Shown here: positions 52,345 through 60,507 of the stretch, in pieces
How positions within the stretch are numbered: the first letter of the stretch is position 1
How the letters are laid out: every line of letters begins with the position of its first letter
From: DASUAS01 sp963750045
GTDB taxonomy: Bacteria > Actinomycetota > Acidimicrobiia > IMCC26256 > DASPTH01
Reading direction: 5' to 3'
DNA: 64,000 nucleotides
NCBI GenBank assembly: GCA_963750045.1
Contig: CAVVPD010000005.1
Location: 62,001 to 126,000 of the forward strand
Program-made: the position numbers and the translations under genes
The notes under the pieces: model-generated
What the model saw: only the letters and a program-made list of their open reading frames with translations
Databases searched by the model: none
Told to the model about the DNA's origin: nothing

Positions 52345-52641
52345 CTACAGCTCGGCGAGTCGTGACAAGCCGACACCGAGTTCCTCGGCGTTCATGACCG
52401 GAACAACCTCGACCGTTGCTCCGAGCTCGAGCCACATCGGCTCGGCAAGACTCGGGAGCGTCGCGCCGTCAGGCGCGTCGATCACCAGCGTGAACCCACG
52501 ACGACCGTCCGCCGCGTGGAAGTAGGCGGCCTCCGGGTCCAGCTTCGCCAGGATCCCTTCGAGCGTCGAACCCATCGTGCCGTCGAGGACCATCTGGTTG
52601 GTCTTCTGCGTGTCCATCGCGACGTGCAACATGAGACGCAT
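52345..52641 (-). CDS. Small conserved actinobacterial protein, copy A
   Basis: 98 residues: MRLMLHVAMDTQKTNQMVLD, GTLPSLAEP-like core and the ending VVPVMNAEELGVGLSRLAEL. It resembles small actinobacterial proteins with a ferredoxin-like fold predicted from PEAAYFHAADGRRGFTLVID; I am not sure of the family name. GAGAGGA precedes the ATG. A second copy at 54942-55232 is identical except for the last residues, and both lie in a 333-bp duplication. Confidence 0.65.
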   Translation of the reverse strand: MRLMLHVAMDTQKTNQMVLDGTMGSTLEGILAKLDPEAAYFHAADGRRGFTLVIDAPDGATLPSLAEPMWLELGATVEVVPVMNAEELGVGLSRLAEL

Positions 52642-52686
52642 AGCGTGATCCTCTCTTCGTGGGCCGGGCGGTACGACGATTCTGGC
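52354..52686. repeat. 333-bp direct repeat, copy A
   Basis: This stretch appears identical to 54945-55277 (offset 2,591 bp). It includes nearly all of the small gene, its ribosome-binding site and about 45 bp upstream. Copy A keeps the codons for the final Glu-Leu outside the repeat. Confidence 0.92.
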
Positions 52687-52765
52687 CGAAACGGTCGCTC
52701 AGGTCACGCAAACGGGGCATGGTCGCCACGATCGCCGGCGATCCCAAACGTCAGCGACTACCTAC

Positions 52766-53488
52766 CTACGGTTTCGCTACCCAGGTGTATGTCTTCGCGA
52801 CGGGCGTCGACTCGACGAACTGCGTCCGATCGAACGGGCCATCGCCATCGATCGAGAACATGCGCAGATCGGCGTGGCCGCACAGGATGTCCCATGCCTC
52901 ACCGGACTCTTCCACGTCACCATGTTCGAACACGACGACGGGTTGGGCTTCCCGCAGTACCCGCGTCGCCCCGCGGAGCGCCGCGATCTCGCGGCCCTCC
53001 ACATCGATCTTGATGAGCGCGGGGCGGCAGCCTGCCGGGACGACCGAATCGAGCCGGCGGACCTCGACATCGATCAAGCACCGCCGCTCGTCGTGGTCGA
53101 GGATCCCGCTGATCGTGCGGCCGAGATCCAGCGACGACAACGTGGGTTTGTCGGTGACGACTTCGAACGGCGCGGTCCCGTCGAAGTCAGCGATTGCGAT
53201 CTGTGACACATGAGCTGCAGGGAACTCTTCGCGGAGGCACTGTGCGAGATGTGGGATCGGTTCGAACGCGAAGTGCGTGCTGTCAGGCGCGACTCTCAGC
53301 ATGTGCATCAGGAAGAACCCGATGTTTGCGCCGAGATCGATGGCCACATCATTGCGCCGCAGTGTCGCCATGATGAGCAGCGCGATGTGCTCGTTGTCTT
53401 TCCGGTCTCTCGGCTGCCACGGATGACGAAGGTCACTCAACGTGCGCCGCAACGGGGGAATCATCTGTTGCACTTTCACTGCATCCAC
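52766..53488 (-). CDS. FkbM family SAM-dependent methyltransferase
   Basis: A 240-residue methyltransferase. Motif I is VAIDLGANIGFFLMHML. HFAFEPIPHLAQCLREEF carries the acidic residue binding the SAM ribose. Later come DVEVRRLDSV and the FkbM signature ALIKIDVEGREIAALRGA, then PVVVFEHGD. FkbM proteins O-methylate sugars or secondary-metabolite hydroxyls. The gene lies between the duplicated small gene and an IS3 element, so it may have been brought in with them. Confidence 0.88.
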   Translation of the reverse strand: MDAVKVQQMIPPLRRTLSDLRHPWQPRDRKDNEHIALLIMATLRRNDVAIDLGANIGFFLMHMLRVAPDSTHFAFEPIPHLAQCLREEFPAAHVSQIAIADFDGTAPFEVVTDKPTLSSLDLGRTISGILDHDERRCLIDVEVRRLDSVVPAGCRPALIKIDVEGREIAALRGATRVLREAQPVVVFEHGDVEESGEAWDILCGHADLRMFSIDGDGPFDRTQFVESTPVAKTYTWVAKP

Positions 53489-53545
53489 CTCCCGGAAACA
53501 GCCCCCCTCGCCGGGTTGGCCTGACCCCGATTGGTGGTCCAGCGG

Positions 53546-54411
53546 TTATGAGAGTGCTGGTTGGGGTTGGAGGCTGGTCCAGCGGGCAGCGTAGGCGGCT
53601 GGGGTGAGCATGCCGAGGCTGGAATGCGGCCGGCGGGTGTTGTAGTCGATGCGCCAGTCGCTGATCACGACCTTGGCTTCGAGGAGCGAGTCGAACCGTT
53701 CGCCGTTGAGGAGTTCGTCGCGGGACCGGCCGTTGAAGCTCTCGACGAACGCGTTCTGCCACGGCGATCCCGGGTCGATGAAGATCACGCCGACACCCGA
53801 GGTTCGGCACCAGTCCGCGACGGCGTACGCGCAGAACTCGGGTCCGTGGTCGAACCGCACGTAGGTCGGATACCCGCGCACCGCGGCGAGCCGGTCGAGT
53901 GTCGCGATGACGTGGTCGGCGTCGATGTTGCGTTCGACGTCCATCGCCAGGACTTCGCGGGTGTACTCGTCGACGATGTTCAACAGTTTCAACGGGCGGC
54001 CATCGGCGGTCTGGTCGAACTGGAAGTCACCAGCCCAGATCACGTTCGGTCGGATCGGACACATCGCACCGACCATGGTGCCGATCCCGGCGAGACGCTT
54101 CTTCCGCTTCCGGTTCACGACCCGGAGGCCCTCGTCACGCCACAACCGTTGGATCCGCTTACGGTTCACGTTCCATCCTTCCTCGCGAGCTTGATGCGCC
54201 GCGCGCCGCCATCCCCAGCGTGGTCGTGCGACCGCGAACGCGCGGAGCCACCCGCGCAACGCGAGCTCGTCGTCGCCAGGGACACGTTCCCGGAGCCGTT
54301 GCGTTGATCGGTGCTGGCCGACCACCACGCACGCTCGCCGTTGGGAAACCCCGAACTCGTCGATCAGTCGCACGACCGCACGACGACGACGGTCCGGGGT
54401 CAGAAGTTTCC
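53546..54411 (-). CDS. IS3-family transposase OrfB (made by -1 frameshifting from OrfA)
   Basis: The catalytic half of the transposase, about 288 residues after the shift. An HTH_21-like segment RPRWGWRRAAHQAREEGW leads to the DDE core: VIWAGDFQFDQTADGRPLKLL (Asp), YPTYVRFDHGPEFCAYAVADW (Asp) and DPGSPWQNAFVESFNGRSRDELL (Glu), ending NTRRPHSSLGMLTPAAYAARW. It is open back through the overlap with OrfA and has no obvious start of its own, as expected for an OrfAB fusion. The frame is intact, so the element may be active. Confidence 0.88.
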
Positions 54412-54678
54412 CTCGGCCAGCTCCTTGAGCATCGACTTGTCGAGCTCCGCCTCGGCGAGGAGCTTCTTCAGCCGCGCGTTCTCACGCTCGAGCTCCTTGA
54501 GCCGGCGCGCGTCGTCGGCTTTCATCCCGCCGTACTGGTTCCGCCACCGGTGATACGTCTGCTCGCTGATCTCGAGCGCCCGCGCGACCTCCGGGATCTC
54601 CTTGCCTTCGGCGAGGAGCCCGTCAGCCACGCGTAGCTTCCGGACGATCTGCTCCGGCGTGTGCCGTCGTCGTTTCAT
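54400..54678 (-). CDS. IS3-family transposase OrfA
   Basis: 92 residues with an N-terminal helix-turn-helix (RRRHTPEQIVRKLRVADGLLAEG, ALEISEQTYHRWRNQYGG) and a C-terminal leucine-zipper-like coiled coil (LKELERENARLKKLLAEAEL). ATG 54678 gives the usual family start; ATG at 54690 or 54720 are alternatives. Its last codons contain the heptamer G GGA AAC before TTC TGA, allowing a -1 shift into OrfB. Confidence 0.85.
   Translation of the reverse strand: MKRRRHTPEQIVRKLRVADGLLAEGKEIPEVARALEISEQTYHRWRNQYGGMKADDARRLKELERENARLKKLLAEAELDKSMLKELAEGNF
54406..54412 (-). promoter_or_regulatory. Programmed -1 ribosomal frameshift heptamer (GGGAAAC)
   Basis: On the minus strand, OrfA ends GAG GGA AAC TTC TGA. 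The heptamer G GGA AAC fits the X XXY YYZ slippery pattern. After slippage the read continues AAA CTT CTG ACC in OrfB. Its place in the OrfA/OrfB overlap is the usual one for IS3 elements. No downstream pseudoknot was worked out. Confidence 0.7.
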
Positions 54679-54941
54679 CGTGAAGTCCATTCTGCCCATC
54701 ATGGGCATCGGGACTCTCACAACACGCGGACCACCACCGTGGGGTCACGCCAGGGTGACGCTACGCCTCGCGCTGAATCCTGTCCATTGGCGCGCAGCCG
54801 TCCGGGGCGCGTAGGGGACCGCGGCGAGGCGAAGGTCTCACCGCTTGCGCGGACAGCGGATTCTCGGGGAGAGCCCGGGAGCGACACCCGTACGGGAGAC
54901 TCGAGCGCCTCCTGTCGTGGTGCGTCAGTGCTTCTCCGGCG

Positions 54942-55232
54942 CTAGGCGAGTCGTGACAAGCCGACACCGAGTTCCTCGGCGTTCATGACCGGAACAACCT
55001 CGACCGTTGCTCCGAGCTCGAGCCACATCGGCTCGGCAAGACTCGGGAGCGTCGCGCCGTCAGGCGCGTCGATCACCAGCGTGAACCCACGACGACCGTC
55101 CGCCGCGTGGAAGTAGGCGGCCTCCGGGTCCAGCTTCGCCAGGATCCCTTCGAGCGTCGAACCCATCGTGCCGTCGAGGACCATCTGGTTGGTCTTCTGC
55201 GTGTCCATCGCGACGTGCAACATGAGACGCAT
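54942..55232 (-). CDS. Small conserved actinobacterial protein, copy B
   Basis: 96 residues, identical to copy A up to GLSRLA, where a TAG created at the duplication border ends the protein two residues earlier (copy A has an additional Glu-Leu). The ribosome-binding site and start are within the repeat and identical. The two copies flank the FkbM gene and the IS3 element. Confidence 0.65.
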   Translation of the reverse strand: MRLMLHVAMDTQKTNQMVLDGTMGSTLEGILAKLDPEAAYFHAADGRRGFTLVIDAPDGATLPSLAEPMWLELGATVEVVPVMNAEELGVGLSRLA

Positions 55233-55277
55233 AGCGTGATCCTCTCTTCGTGGGCCGGGCGGTACGACGATTCTGGC
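54945..55277. repeat. 333-bp direct repeat, copy B
   Basis: Appears identical to 52354-52686. Outside the repeat, the sequence on the upstream side of the gene diverges but keeps some likeness (ACGGTC), while the downstream side is unrelated. The 197 bp between this copy and the IS3 right end hold no supported gene. Confidence 0.92.
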
Positions 55278-55445
55278 GCAGACGGTCACCCGTTCGCGTG
55301 TGAACGCTTCCCGTCGTTGCCTACCCGTTCGTTGCCGGCGGAACCGCGTTCGCGGACAAGGGACTGGGGAGCGGATCTCCGACGCGGTGGAGGGTGTTCC
55401 GGTCGGTGTGGCTGAAGATCTCGTCGCCGTAGGAGGGTACTTCCG

Positions 55446-56096
55446 TCATCGTTCGAGCCGTTCCGTGATGGGGTCTCGCCATTGCTGGGCGAGTGCGGGG
55501 TGGCCGGCAACCGAGCGGACCAGGTCAGGTTGCCTGAGGTGGACGTCGCTCATCGCGAGGTGGGCGTCCTGGACGGTGATCCCGGCGGGATCTCGGGCTG
55601 CCACGTCGATGGGTCCGGCCGCGGGCACTTCCCCGGGTTGCAGGACGCGGAGGTACCAACCCGTGCGACCCGACGCGCGCAATCGGGCCTGGATGTCGGC
55701 CTGCTCGCGGTAGAGGGCAAGTTTGAAGCATGGCCAGCGGGGCTGGGTGACCTGGAGCAGCGCATCTCCCCAGGACCACACGTCGCCGATCCGTACGTCG
55801 TGCTCCAGCACGCCGATGGTGCTGAGGTTCTCACCGAACGCGCCCGGGCCGAGTGACTCGGCCAGTTCGTCGCTCCAGACGGGCAGATGTTCCGAGGGAT
55901 ATGCGTACACCGCCTTGTCGACTCCTCCGTGCACCGTGAGGTCGGCCTGGCCGTCGCCCGAGAGGTTCACCTCGGACAACCAGAGGATCGCGGTCGCATC
56001 GACCGGGGCCTTCCGGATGCCACTCCAGATGTTCTCCCGCCTGACCGTTGCGAGTTGCGTGGGTGTTCCGACGCTGACAGCAGCGATCTCGATCAT
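55446..56096 (-). CDS. MOSC domain-containing protein (YiiM-like)
   Basis: A 216-residue protein: an N-terminal beta strand MIEIAAVSVGTP, the GDGQADLTVHGGVDKAVYAYPSEHLPVW block with the conserved HGG, FGENLSTIGVLEHDVRIGD, and VTQPRWPCFKL with the conserved Cys of MOSC domains. A C-terminal 3-alpha helical region follows (DAHLAMSDVHLRQ). MOSC proteins such as YiiM and mARC relatives carry molybdenum cofactor and reduce N-hydroxylated compounds. No partner gene adjacent. Confidence 0.87.
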   Translation of the reverse strand: MIEIAAVSVGTPTQLATVRRENIWSGIRKAPVDATAILWLSEVNLSGDGQADLTVHGGVDKAVYAYPSEHLPVWSDELAESLGPGAFGENLSTIGVLEHDVRIGDVWSWGDALLQVTQPRWPCFKLALYREQADIQARLRASGRTGWYLRVLQPGEVPAAGPIDVAARDPAGITVQDAHLAMSDVHLRQPDLVRSVAGHPALAQQWRDPITERLER

Positions 56097-56165
56097 CGAA
56101 GACTCCCCGGTTCGAGGACTGCGCCGGCGATCGCCGGTGGCGCCTGTGAGGCGTCGCCACCATGG

Positions 56166-57756
56166 TCAGGCGCGCGTGAACGTGCCCAGCCCGTTGTGGT
56201 CCCACGCGGGGACGTTGACGGTCGCCGCGGTGGAGCTTCCGTCGGGTACGTCGAAGATGGCGCCCGACAGGCCGCTCATGTTCTCCCCCGTTGTCTCGAA
56301 GGTGAACGTGTTGGCGTCGTAGTGCGTGAGCGGGAACTCCATCGGCCTGGGCCCGGCCTGCATCGTGAGCTTGCCGTTCTGCGACGTGATGGTGATCGAC
56401 CCGAAGTACGGGTTCGCGTAAGTGCCGACGTAGGTGATGTCGGCCGCCGCCGGCGTCGGGTCGGCGGGCGCCTTGGAGTAGTCGGCCGGGTCGCTGTCCG
56501 TCTCCAAGGCCTTGAACCTCTCGGCGAGGAACGGTTCCCAGTCGACGGTCAGGTGACCGTAGGTCGCGAGGTCGAAGACCTCGGCCGGGACGGTCTCGGC
56601 CGCGCCCACCGGCGCCGCGTTGGTGAGCGTGATGATACCGAGGTCCTCCGACGGCAACATGCTCACGCTGGTGGACGCTCCCAGCGCGAACGCCCCCGAA
56701 TGGCTCAGCAGGAGCCGACCTGCCGCGTCGGTGCCCACGCCCAACCCGAGCCCGTAGAACCCGGCGGTGCCCGCGGGCGAGCGCGGTGGGGAGGAGACCG
56801 CGTGCGGCGTGCGCGTGGCCTCGAGCGCCTTCTTGTCGATGACCTGTTTGCCGTCGAACTTGCCGTCGGCCAGTTGGAGCCGCACCCACTTCTCCATGTC
56901 CTCGAGGTCCGAGCTGGCCCCGCCGGCCGGCGACTGGGCATCGGGGTCGCGCACGTACTTGGCCTCGAACTCGCCGTCGACCAACGCGTGGTTGACGGCC
57001 CGGTCAGGTGCGTTCTCGTAGTCGGAGAAACGCGAGCTGGTCGACGTCATGCCGAGGGGCTCGTAGAGGACCTGCTTCGAGAGGTCCTCCCAGGTCGTGC
57101 CGGCGGCGTTCGCCGCCGCGACCCCCGCGGCCGTGAGCCCGAAGTTGGTGTAGGCGTAGCTGTCCCGGAACGGCGCGAGCGGTTCGAGCCGCAACGCGTG
57201 CAGCACGTATTCGCGGTCGTAGCCGAGGTCTTCGAGAAGGTCCCCCGCGTGGGAGGGCAGGCCTGACCGGTGGGAGAACATGTCGGCCACGGTGACGTGC
57301 GCGGTGACGTAGGGGTCGACCAGCGCGAACGACGGCAGGTACTTCACGATCGGGTCGTTCCACGAGAGCTTGCCTTCGCCCACCGCGCCGGCGACGACGG
57401 TGGATGCCAGGGGCTTGGAGACCGACGCGAGCTCGAACACCGTGTTGGCGTCGACCTTGTCGGGCTTGTTGACGTCGCGCACGCCGAAGCCCTGCTCGAA
57501 CACCACCTTGTCGTGCCACACGACGGCGACGGCCATCCCGGGAACGCCGCTGGACTTCATCACCGACTTGACCAGACTGGGCAGCTTCTCCAGCACCGCG
57601 TCGAGGCGCGCCCTTCGTGATCAGTGGCGCCGGTTGCGTCGGAGGCTGCTTTGCCGGCTTGGTCTGATCCGATTGCGCCGCCACCGCCGATGTCGTCGCA
57701 GCGAGGATCGCGGCCACCACGACCGCGCCGACCATTCCTGCCCTCTTGGTCTGCAT
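56166..57756 (-). CDS. Secreted class-C beta-lactamase-like serine hydrolase, frameshifted
   Basis: The reconstructed protein has about 529 residues. The signal peptide starts at 57756 with MQTKRAGMVGAVVVAAILAA. After a Pro/Lys-rich linker the frame changes near 57606-57612; removing one C joins LITKGALDAVLEKLPSLVKSV. The beta-lactamase fold has Ser-x-x-Lys in FELASVSKPLAST, the Tyr-Asn motif in SYAYTNFGLTAAG and HSG in LLLSHSGAFALG. A C-terminal DUF3471-like beta domain (ITYVGTYANPYFGSITIT) follows. It probably hydrolyses an ester or a D-amino-acid peptide outside the cell. It is divergent from the next gene. Confidence 0.82.
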
Positions 57757-57962
57757 GTGCGGCGATCCTACGGCTCGGCACCGGCGTCGCCGGAGCGCCC
57801 CGGAGATCGACTTTCGGGGCTGTCGCTCGAGGGTTAGCATCCCTGCGACACATCGGAGGTGCACGTTGGTGGGCGTGCCATCCTCTAGATCCCACACGTG
57901 ACCGTGACCGTCAAGCTCATCCACGCCCGACGCGGCTCTACGCCGGCACCAGGCCCGGACGA

Positions 57963-59483
57963 ATGACTCGACGTTTCGCTTCCCCATCCCGCGGAAACGC
58001 CGGGTCGGGCGCCGGCAGCGCCGTGTTCGTGGCGATGGTGATCGCGTTGACCGCAAACGCGTTCGCGCCGACGGCAGCCGCGGCTTCCAGGCCTCGGGTC
58101 GAGGCGGTCGCCGTCGACGCGGTGACGCGGCTCGGGAGCGAGGCACCGCTCGCGGTGCTCACGGAGTACGCGCGCGGCGTGAGTTTGGGCCGGATCGTGC
58201 GCGAGATCCGTGGCGGCAAGCTGCCGGAGGCGGCCGGCGGACCGACGTCGTCCAGCACGCCGGCGGGTACCACGCCCGCCGGAGGCGGCATCGTGGTGAC
58301 GGACAAGTCGTTGACGCCGAGCATTGTGGAGGTGCACGTCGGGGACGAGCGGGTCGTGTCGAACCAGGGGTCCCGGACCCACCAGCTCCAGGTTCTCCAC
58401 ACCGGACAGCCGCCGTTCGGTCTGGAGCCGGGAGCGACCCTCGCGCTCGACTTCAGCGAGTACGCGCCAGGCACCTACACGTTGGCGGTGGTGGACGGGG
58501 GGACGACCGGTGCCAGCGTGACCATCGTCGTGCGCGCGCCAATCGCCGGAGTCCGCGATGTCGTCGGAGTCCGGGAGGTGTCGACCCGATCCGAGGCGCC
58601 GCCCACGATGGCCGACATCGCCGAGATGATCGCCGTCATCCGGGAAGAGACCGTCGCCGAGCTCGCGGGGGAGAGCCTGTTCACGCCGGCCGAGAGCGCC
58701 AGCATCCGCGCCGCGTCGGCCAAGGAACAGAAGGATCGAACCGCGCCGGTCGGTGATCCCCGGACCTTGCAGCGCAAGGCCTCGAAGGCGGAGATCGACG
58801 TCGCGGCCGCGTTCCTCACCCAGGGCATCGTGCTCGCGGCGCGCAACGGCTACTCGGCCGACCAGATCACCGCGGCGATCCTCGAGCTCGAGCTCTCGGT
58901 CGCGGATCCGGACCACTTCCTCGAGGTGGCGTACCAGCGGTGGCCGGCGTTCGTGTTCGCCGGTCTCATCTTCGGTGTCGACCCCGCGGGTGACTCGGTC
59001 GACGGGGTGCTGGCCCGCGGCCCGAAGGTCACCAGCGGCGGAAGCAGCGAGTCGCCCTCGTCGGGGGCGCAGCCTTCGCCGGGCTCGGGCGCGCGATACG
59101 AAGGAGGGGTACTCGACATCCACGTGACCCACGGGGCCCGACTCGTCAAGGACCAAGTCGTGGTGTCGGTGGGCGACGCCGGGCTCACCGGGCACATCTC
59201 CTTCCGGCAGTACACGGGGATCGGGTCGGTGTCGGGATTCGACTGCAACCCGCTGCTGTCGATCGATCTCGACATCGATGCCGACCGGACGACGACCGGC
59301 TACCAGGGCGTGGTGAGCGGGCAGATCGGTCGTGGCCTCGGGGACTGCCCGTCGAGCTTCCCGGCACGTCTCGAAGACGTCCGGGGCCAGGTCACCGTCT
59401 CCACCGCGCCCGGCGTCCCCGACCTCAACGGACGGGTCACGACCGACGCGCTCACCTTCCGCTTCGTGGCCCGACCCGCGTGA
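57963..59483 (+). CDS. Secreted protein with a plastocyanin-like domain, function unknown
   Basis: 506 residues. A signal sequence (GSAVFVAMVIALTANAFAPTAAAAS) leads to a cupredoxin-like domain (residues about 105-195): LTPSIVEVHVGDERVVSNQGSRTHQLQVLHTG and APGTYTLAVVDGG. The pattern resembles plastocyanin-like repeats but lacks the Cys/Met copper ligands I would expect. A helical middle region (PPTMADIAEMIAVIREETVAEL) and a Ser/Gly/Pro-rich linker follow. The C-terminal beta domain contains one disulfide candidate (DCNP, DCPSS). I recognise no overall family. It is divergent from the serine hydrolase and convergent with the LLM oxidoreductase. Confidence 0.6.
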   Translation: MTRRFASPSRGNAGSGAGSAVFVAMVIALTANAFAPTAAAASRPRVEAVAVDAVTRLGSEAPLAVLTEYARGVSLGRIVREIRGGKLPEAAGGPTSSSTPAGTTPAGGGIVVTDKSLTPSIVEVHVGDERVVSNQGSRTHQLQVLHTGQPPFGLEPGATLALDFSEYAPGTYTLAVVDGGTTGASVTIVVRAPIAGVRDVVGVREVSTRSEAPPTMADIAEMIAVIREETVAELAGESLFTPAESASIRAASAKEQKDRTAPVGDPRTLQRKASKAEIDVAAAFLTQGIVLAARNGYSADQITAAILELELSVADPDHFLEVAYQRWPAFVFAGLIFGVDPAGDSVDGVLARGPKVTSGGSSESPSSGAQPSPGSGARYEGGVLDIHVTHGARLVKDQVVVSVGDAGLTGHISFRQYTGIGSVSGFDCNPLLSIDLDIDADRTTTGYQGVVSGQIGRGLGDCPSSFPARLEDVRGQVTVSTAPGVPDLNGRVTTDALTFRFVARPA

Positions 59484-59566
59484 GGCCCATGTCCGCGATG
59501 GCGCGCCGCCCGCGTCGAGTCCCCGGATCGGGCGTCGCGACCTCCGCGAAGGAGTGAGTGATGGTG

Positions 59567-60496
59567 TCAGCGGAACGCCGGGATGATCTCCTCGGCTGCC
59601 CAGTGCAGGGTCTCGAGGTACTCGGTGAGCGAGCGCGTCGGCGGCGCGGGCACGGACGTCCACGTCACGCCGATCGCCTGGAGCTGCCCGACGGCGTCGA
59701 TGGTCGCCTGCGTCCCGCGCAGCGCCGGGGCCCGTCCCACGTCGTCGTCGAGCGGGCGGTGATCCTCGGACACCGCGAGCGTGGTCAGGGGCATCGCCAC
59801 GTCGAAGGGGCGCGTGCGCGCCTCGAACGCGGGCAGCGCCCGGAGGTACTCGAGGCACTCGGGGAGCTGTTCGGCGGTGATGAGCCAGGGGTACCAGCCG
59901 TCGTGGCGGGCGGCGCGGCGCATCGCGGCACGTGAGTTGCCGCCGACCCAGATCGGCGGGTGCGGCTGCTGCACGGGGCGTGGCGCGAACGCGATGCCGT
60001 CGAAGTCGACGTACACGCCGTGGTACTCCGGCGCGTCGTTGGTCCACAGCTCGATCATGGCGGCGAGGTACTCGTCGGTCATGCGGCCGCGCTCGTGGAA
60101 CGGGGCGCGAAGCACCTCGAACTCACGCTCCGCGTGCCCCACGCCGATCGAGATCCGGACCCGGCCGCCCGAGAGCAGGTCGAGGGTCGAGACCGCCTTC
60201 GCCATCACGACGGGGTCGTGGTAGGGCACGACGATCACCGCGGAATCGACGATGAGGCGCGTCGTGGCGCCGGCGACGAAGGCCATCGCGGTCATGGCGT
60301 CCGACCAGAACGCGCCCATCACGTCGACCATGTCGGACGGGACGACGATGTGTTCGGGGATCGCGATGGAGTCGAACCCCAACTCGTCGGCGGTGCGGGC
60401 GACCAGCTGGAAGTCTTCGGCGCCCATCGACGCCTCCCACTCGGAGCTGATGGGCGGGTAGCGATTGAGGCCGGGGAGCCCGGTCGAGAACTTCAC
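59567..60496 (-). CDS. LLM class F420-dependent oxidoreductase
   Basis: A 309-residue luciferase-like monooxygenase-fold protein: VKFSTGLPGLNRY start, TADELGFDSIAIPEHIVVPSD, LSGGRVRISIGVGHAEREFEVLRAPFHERGRMTDEYLAAMIELW and PHPPIWVGGNSRAAMRRAARHDGWYPW. These are the usual blocks of the F420-dependent TIGR03619-type group. Such enzymes reduce or oxidise substrates with F420. The GTG start is 11 bp after the P450 stop, so they share an operon. Substrate unknown. Confidence 0.87.
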   Translation of the reverse strand: MKFSTGLPGLNRYPPISSEWEASMGAEDFQLVARTADELGFDSIAIPEHIVVPSDMVDVMGAFWSDAMTAMAFVAGATTRLIVDSAVIVVPYHDPVVMAKAVSTLDLLSGGRVRISIGVGHAEREFEVLRAPFHERGRMTDEYLAAMIELWTNDAPEYHGVYVDFDGIAFAPRPVQQPHPPIWVGGNSRAAMRRAARHDGWYPWLITAEQLPECLEYLRALPAFEARTRPFDVAMPLTTLAVSEDHRPLDDDVGRAPALRGTQATIDAVGQLQAIGVTWTSVPAPPTRSLTEYLETLHWAAEEIIPAFR

Positions 60497-60507
60497 CGCG
60501 GTGTGCC

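Larger units (their letters stand above)
53522..54747. mobile_element. IS3-family insertion sequence
   Basis: A 1,226-bp element with TGACCCC...GGGGTCA ends. The left end (53522-53558) and the right end (54747-54711, minus strand) are imperfect inverted repeats sharing TGACCCC, GTGGTCC, GTT and TGAGAGT. It carries OrfA and OrfB on the minus strand with a -1 frameshift signal between them. I see no unambiguous 3-4-bp target duplication. Confidence 0.85.

Noticed and set aside
54761..54967. Small minus-strand open frame between the IS3 element and repeat copy B
   Set aside because: It runs into the duplicated segment in a frame different from the real gene, and has no ribosome-binding site or protein-like pattern.
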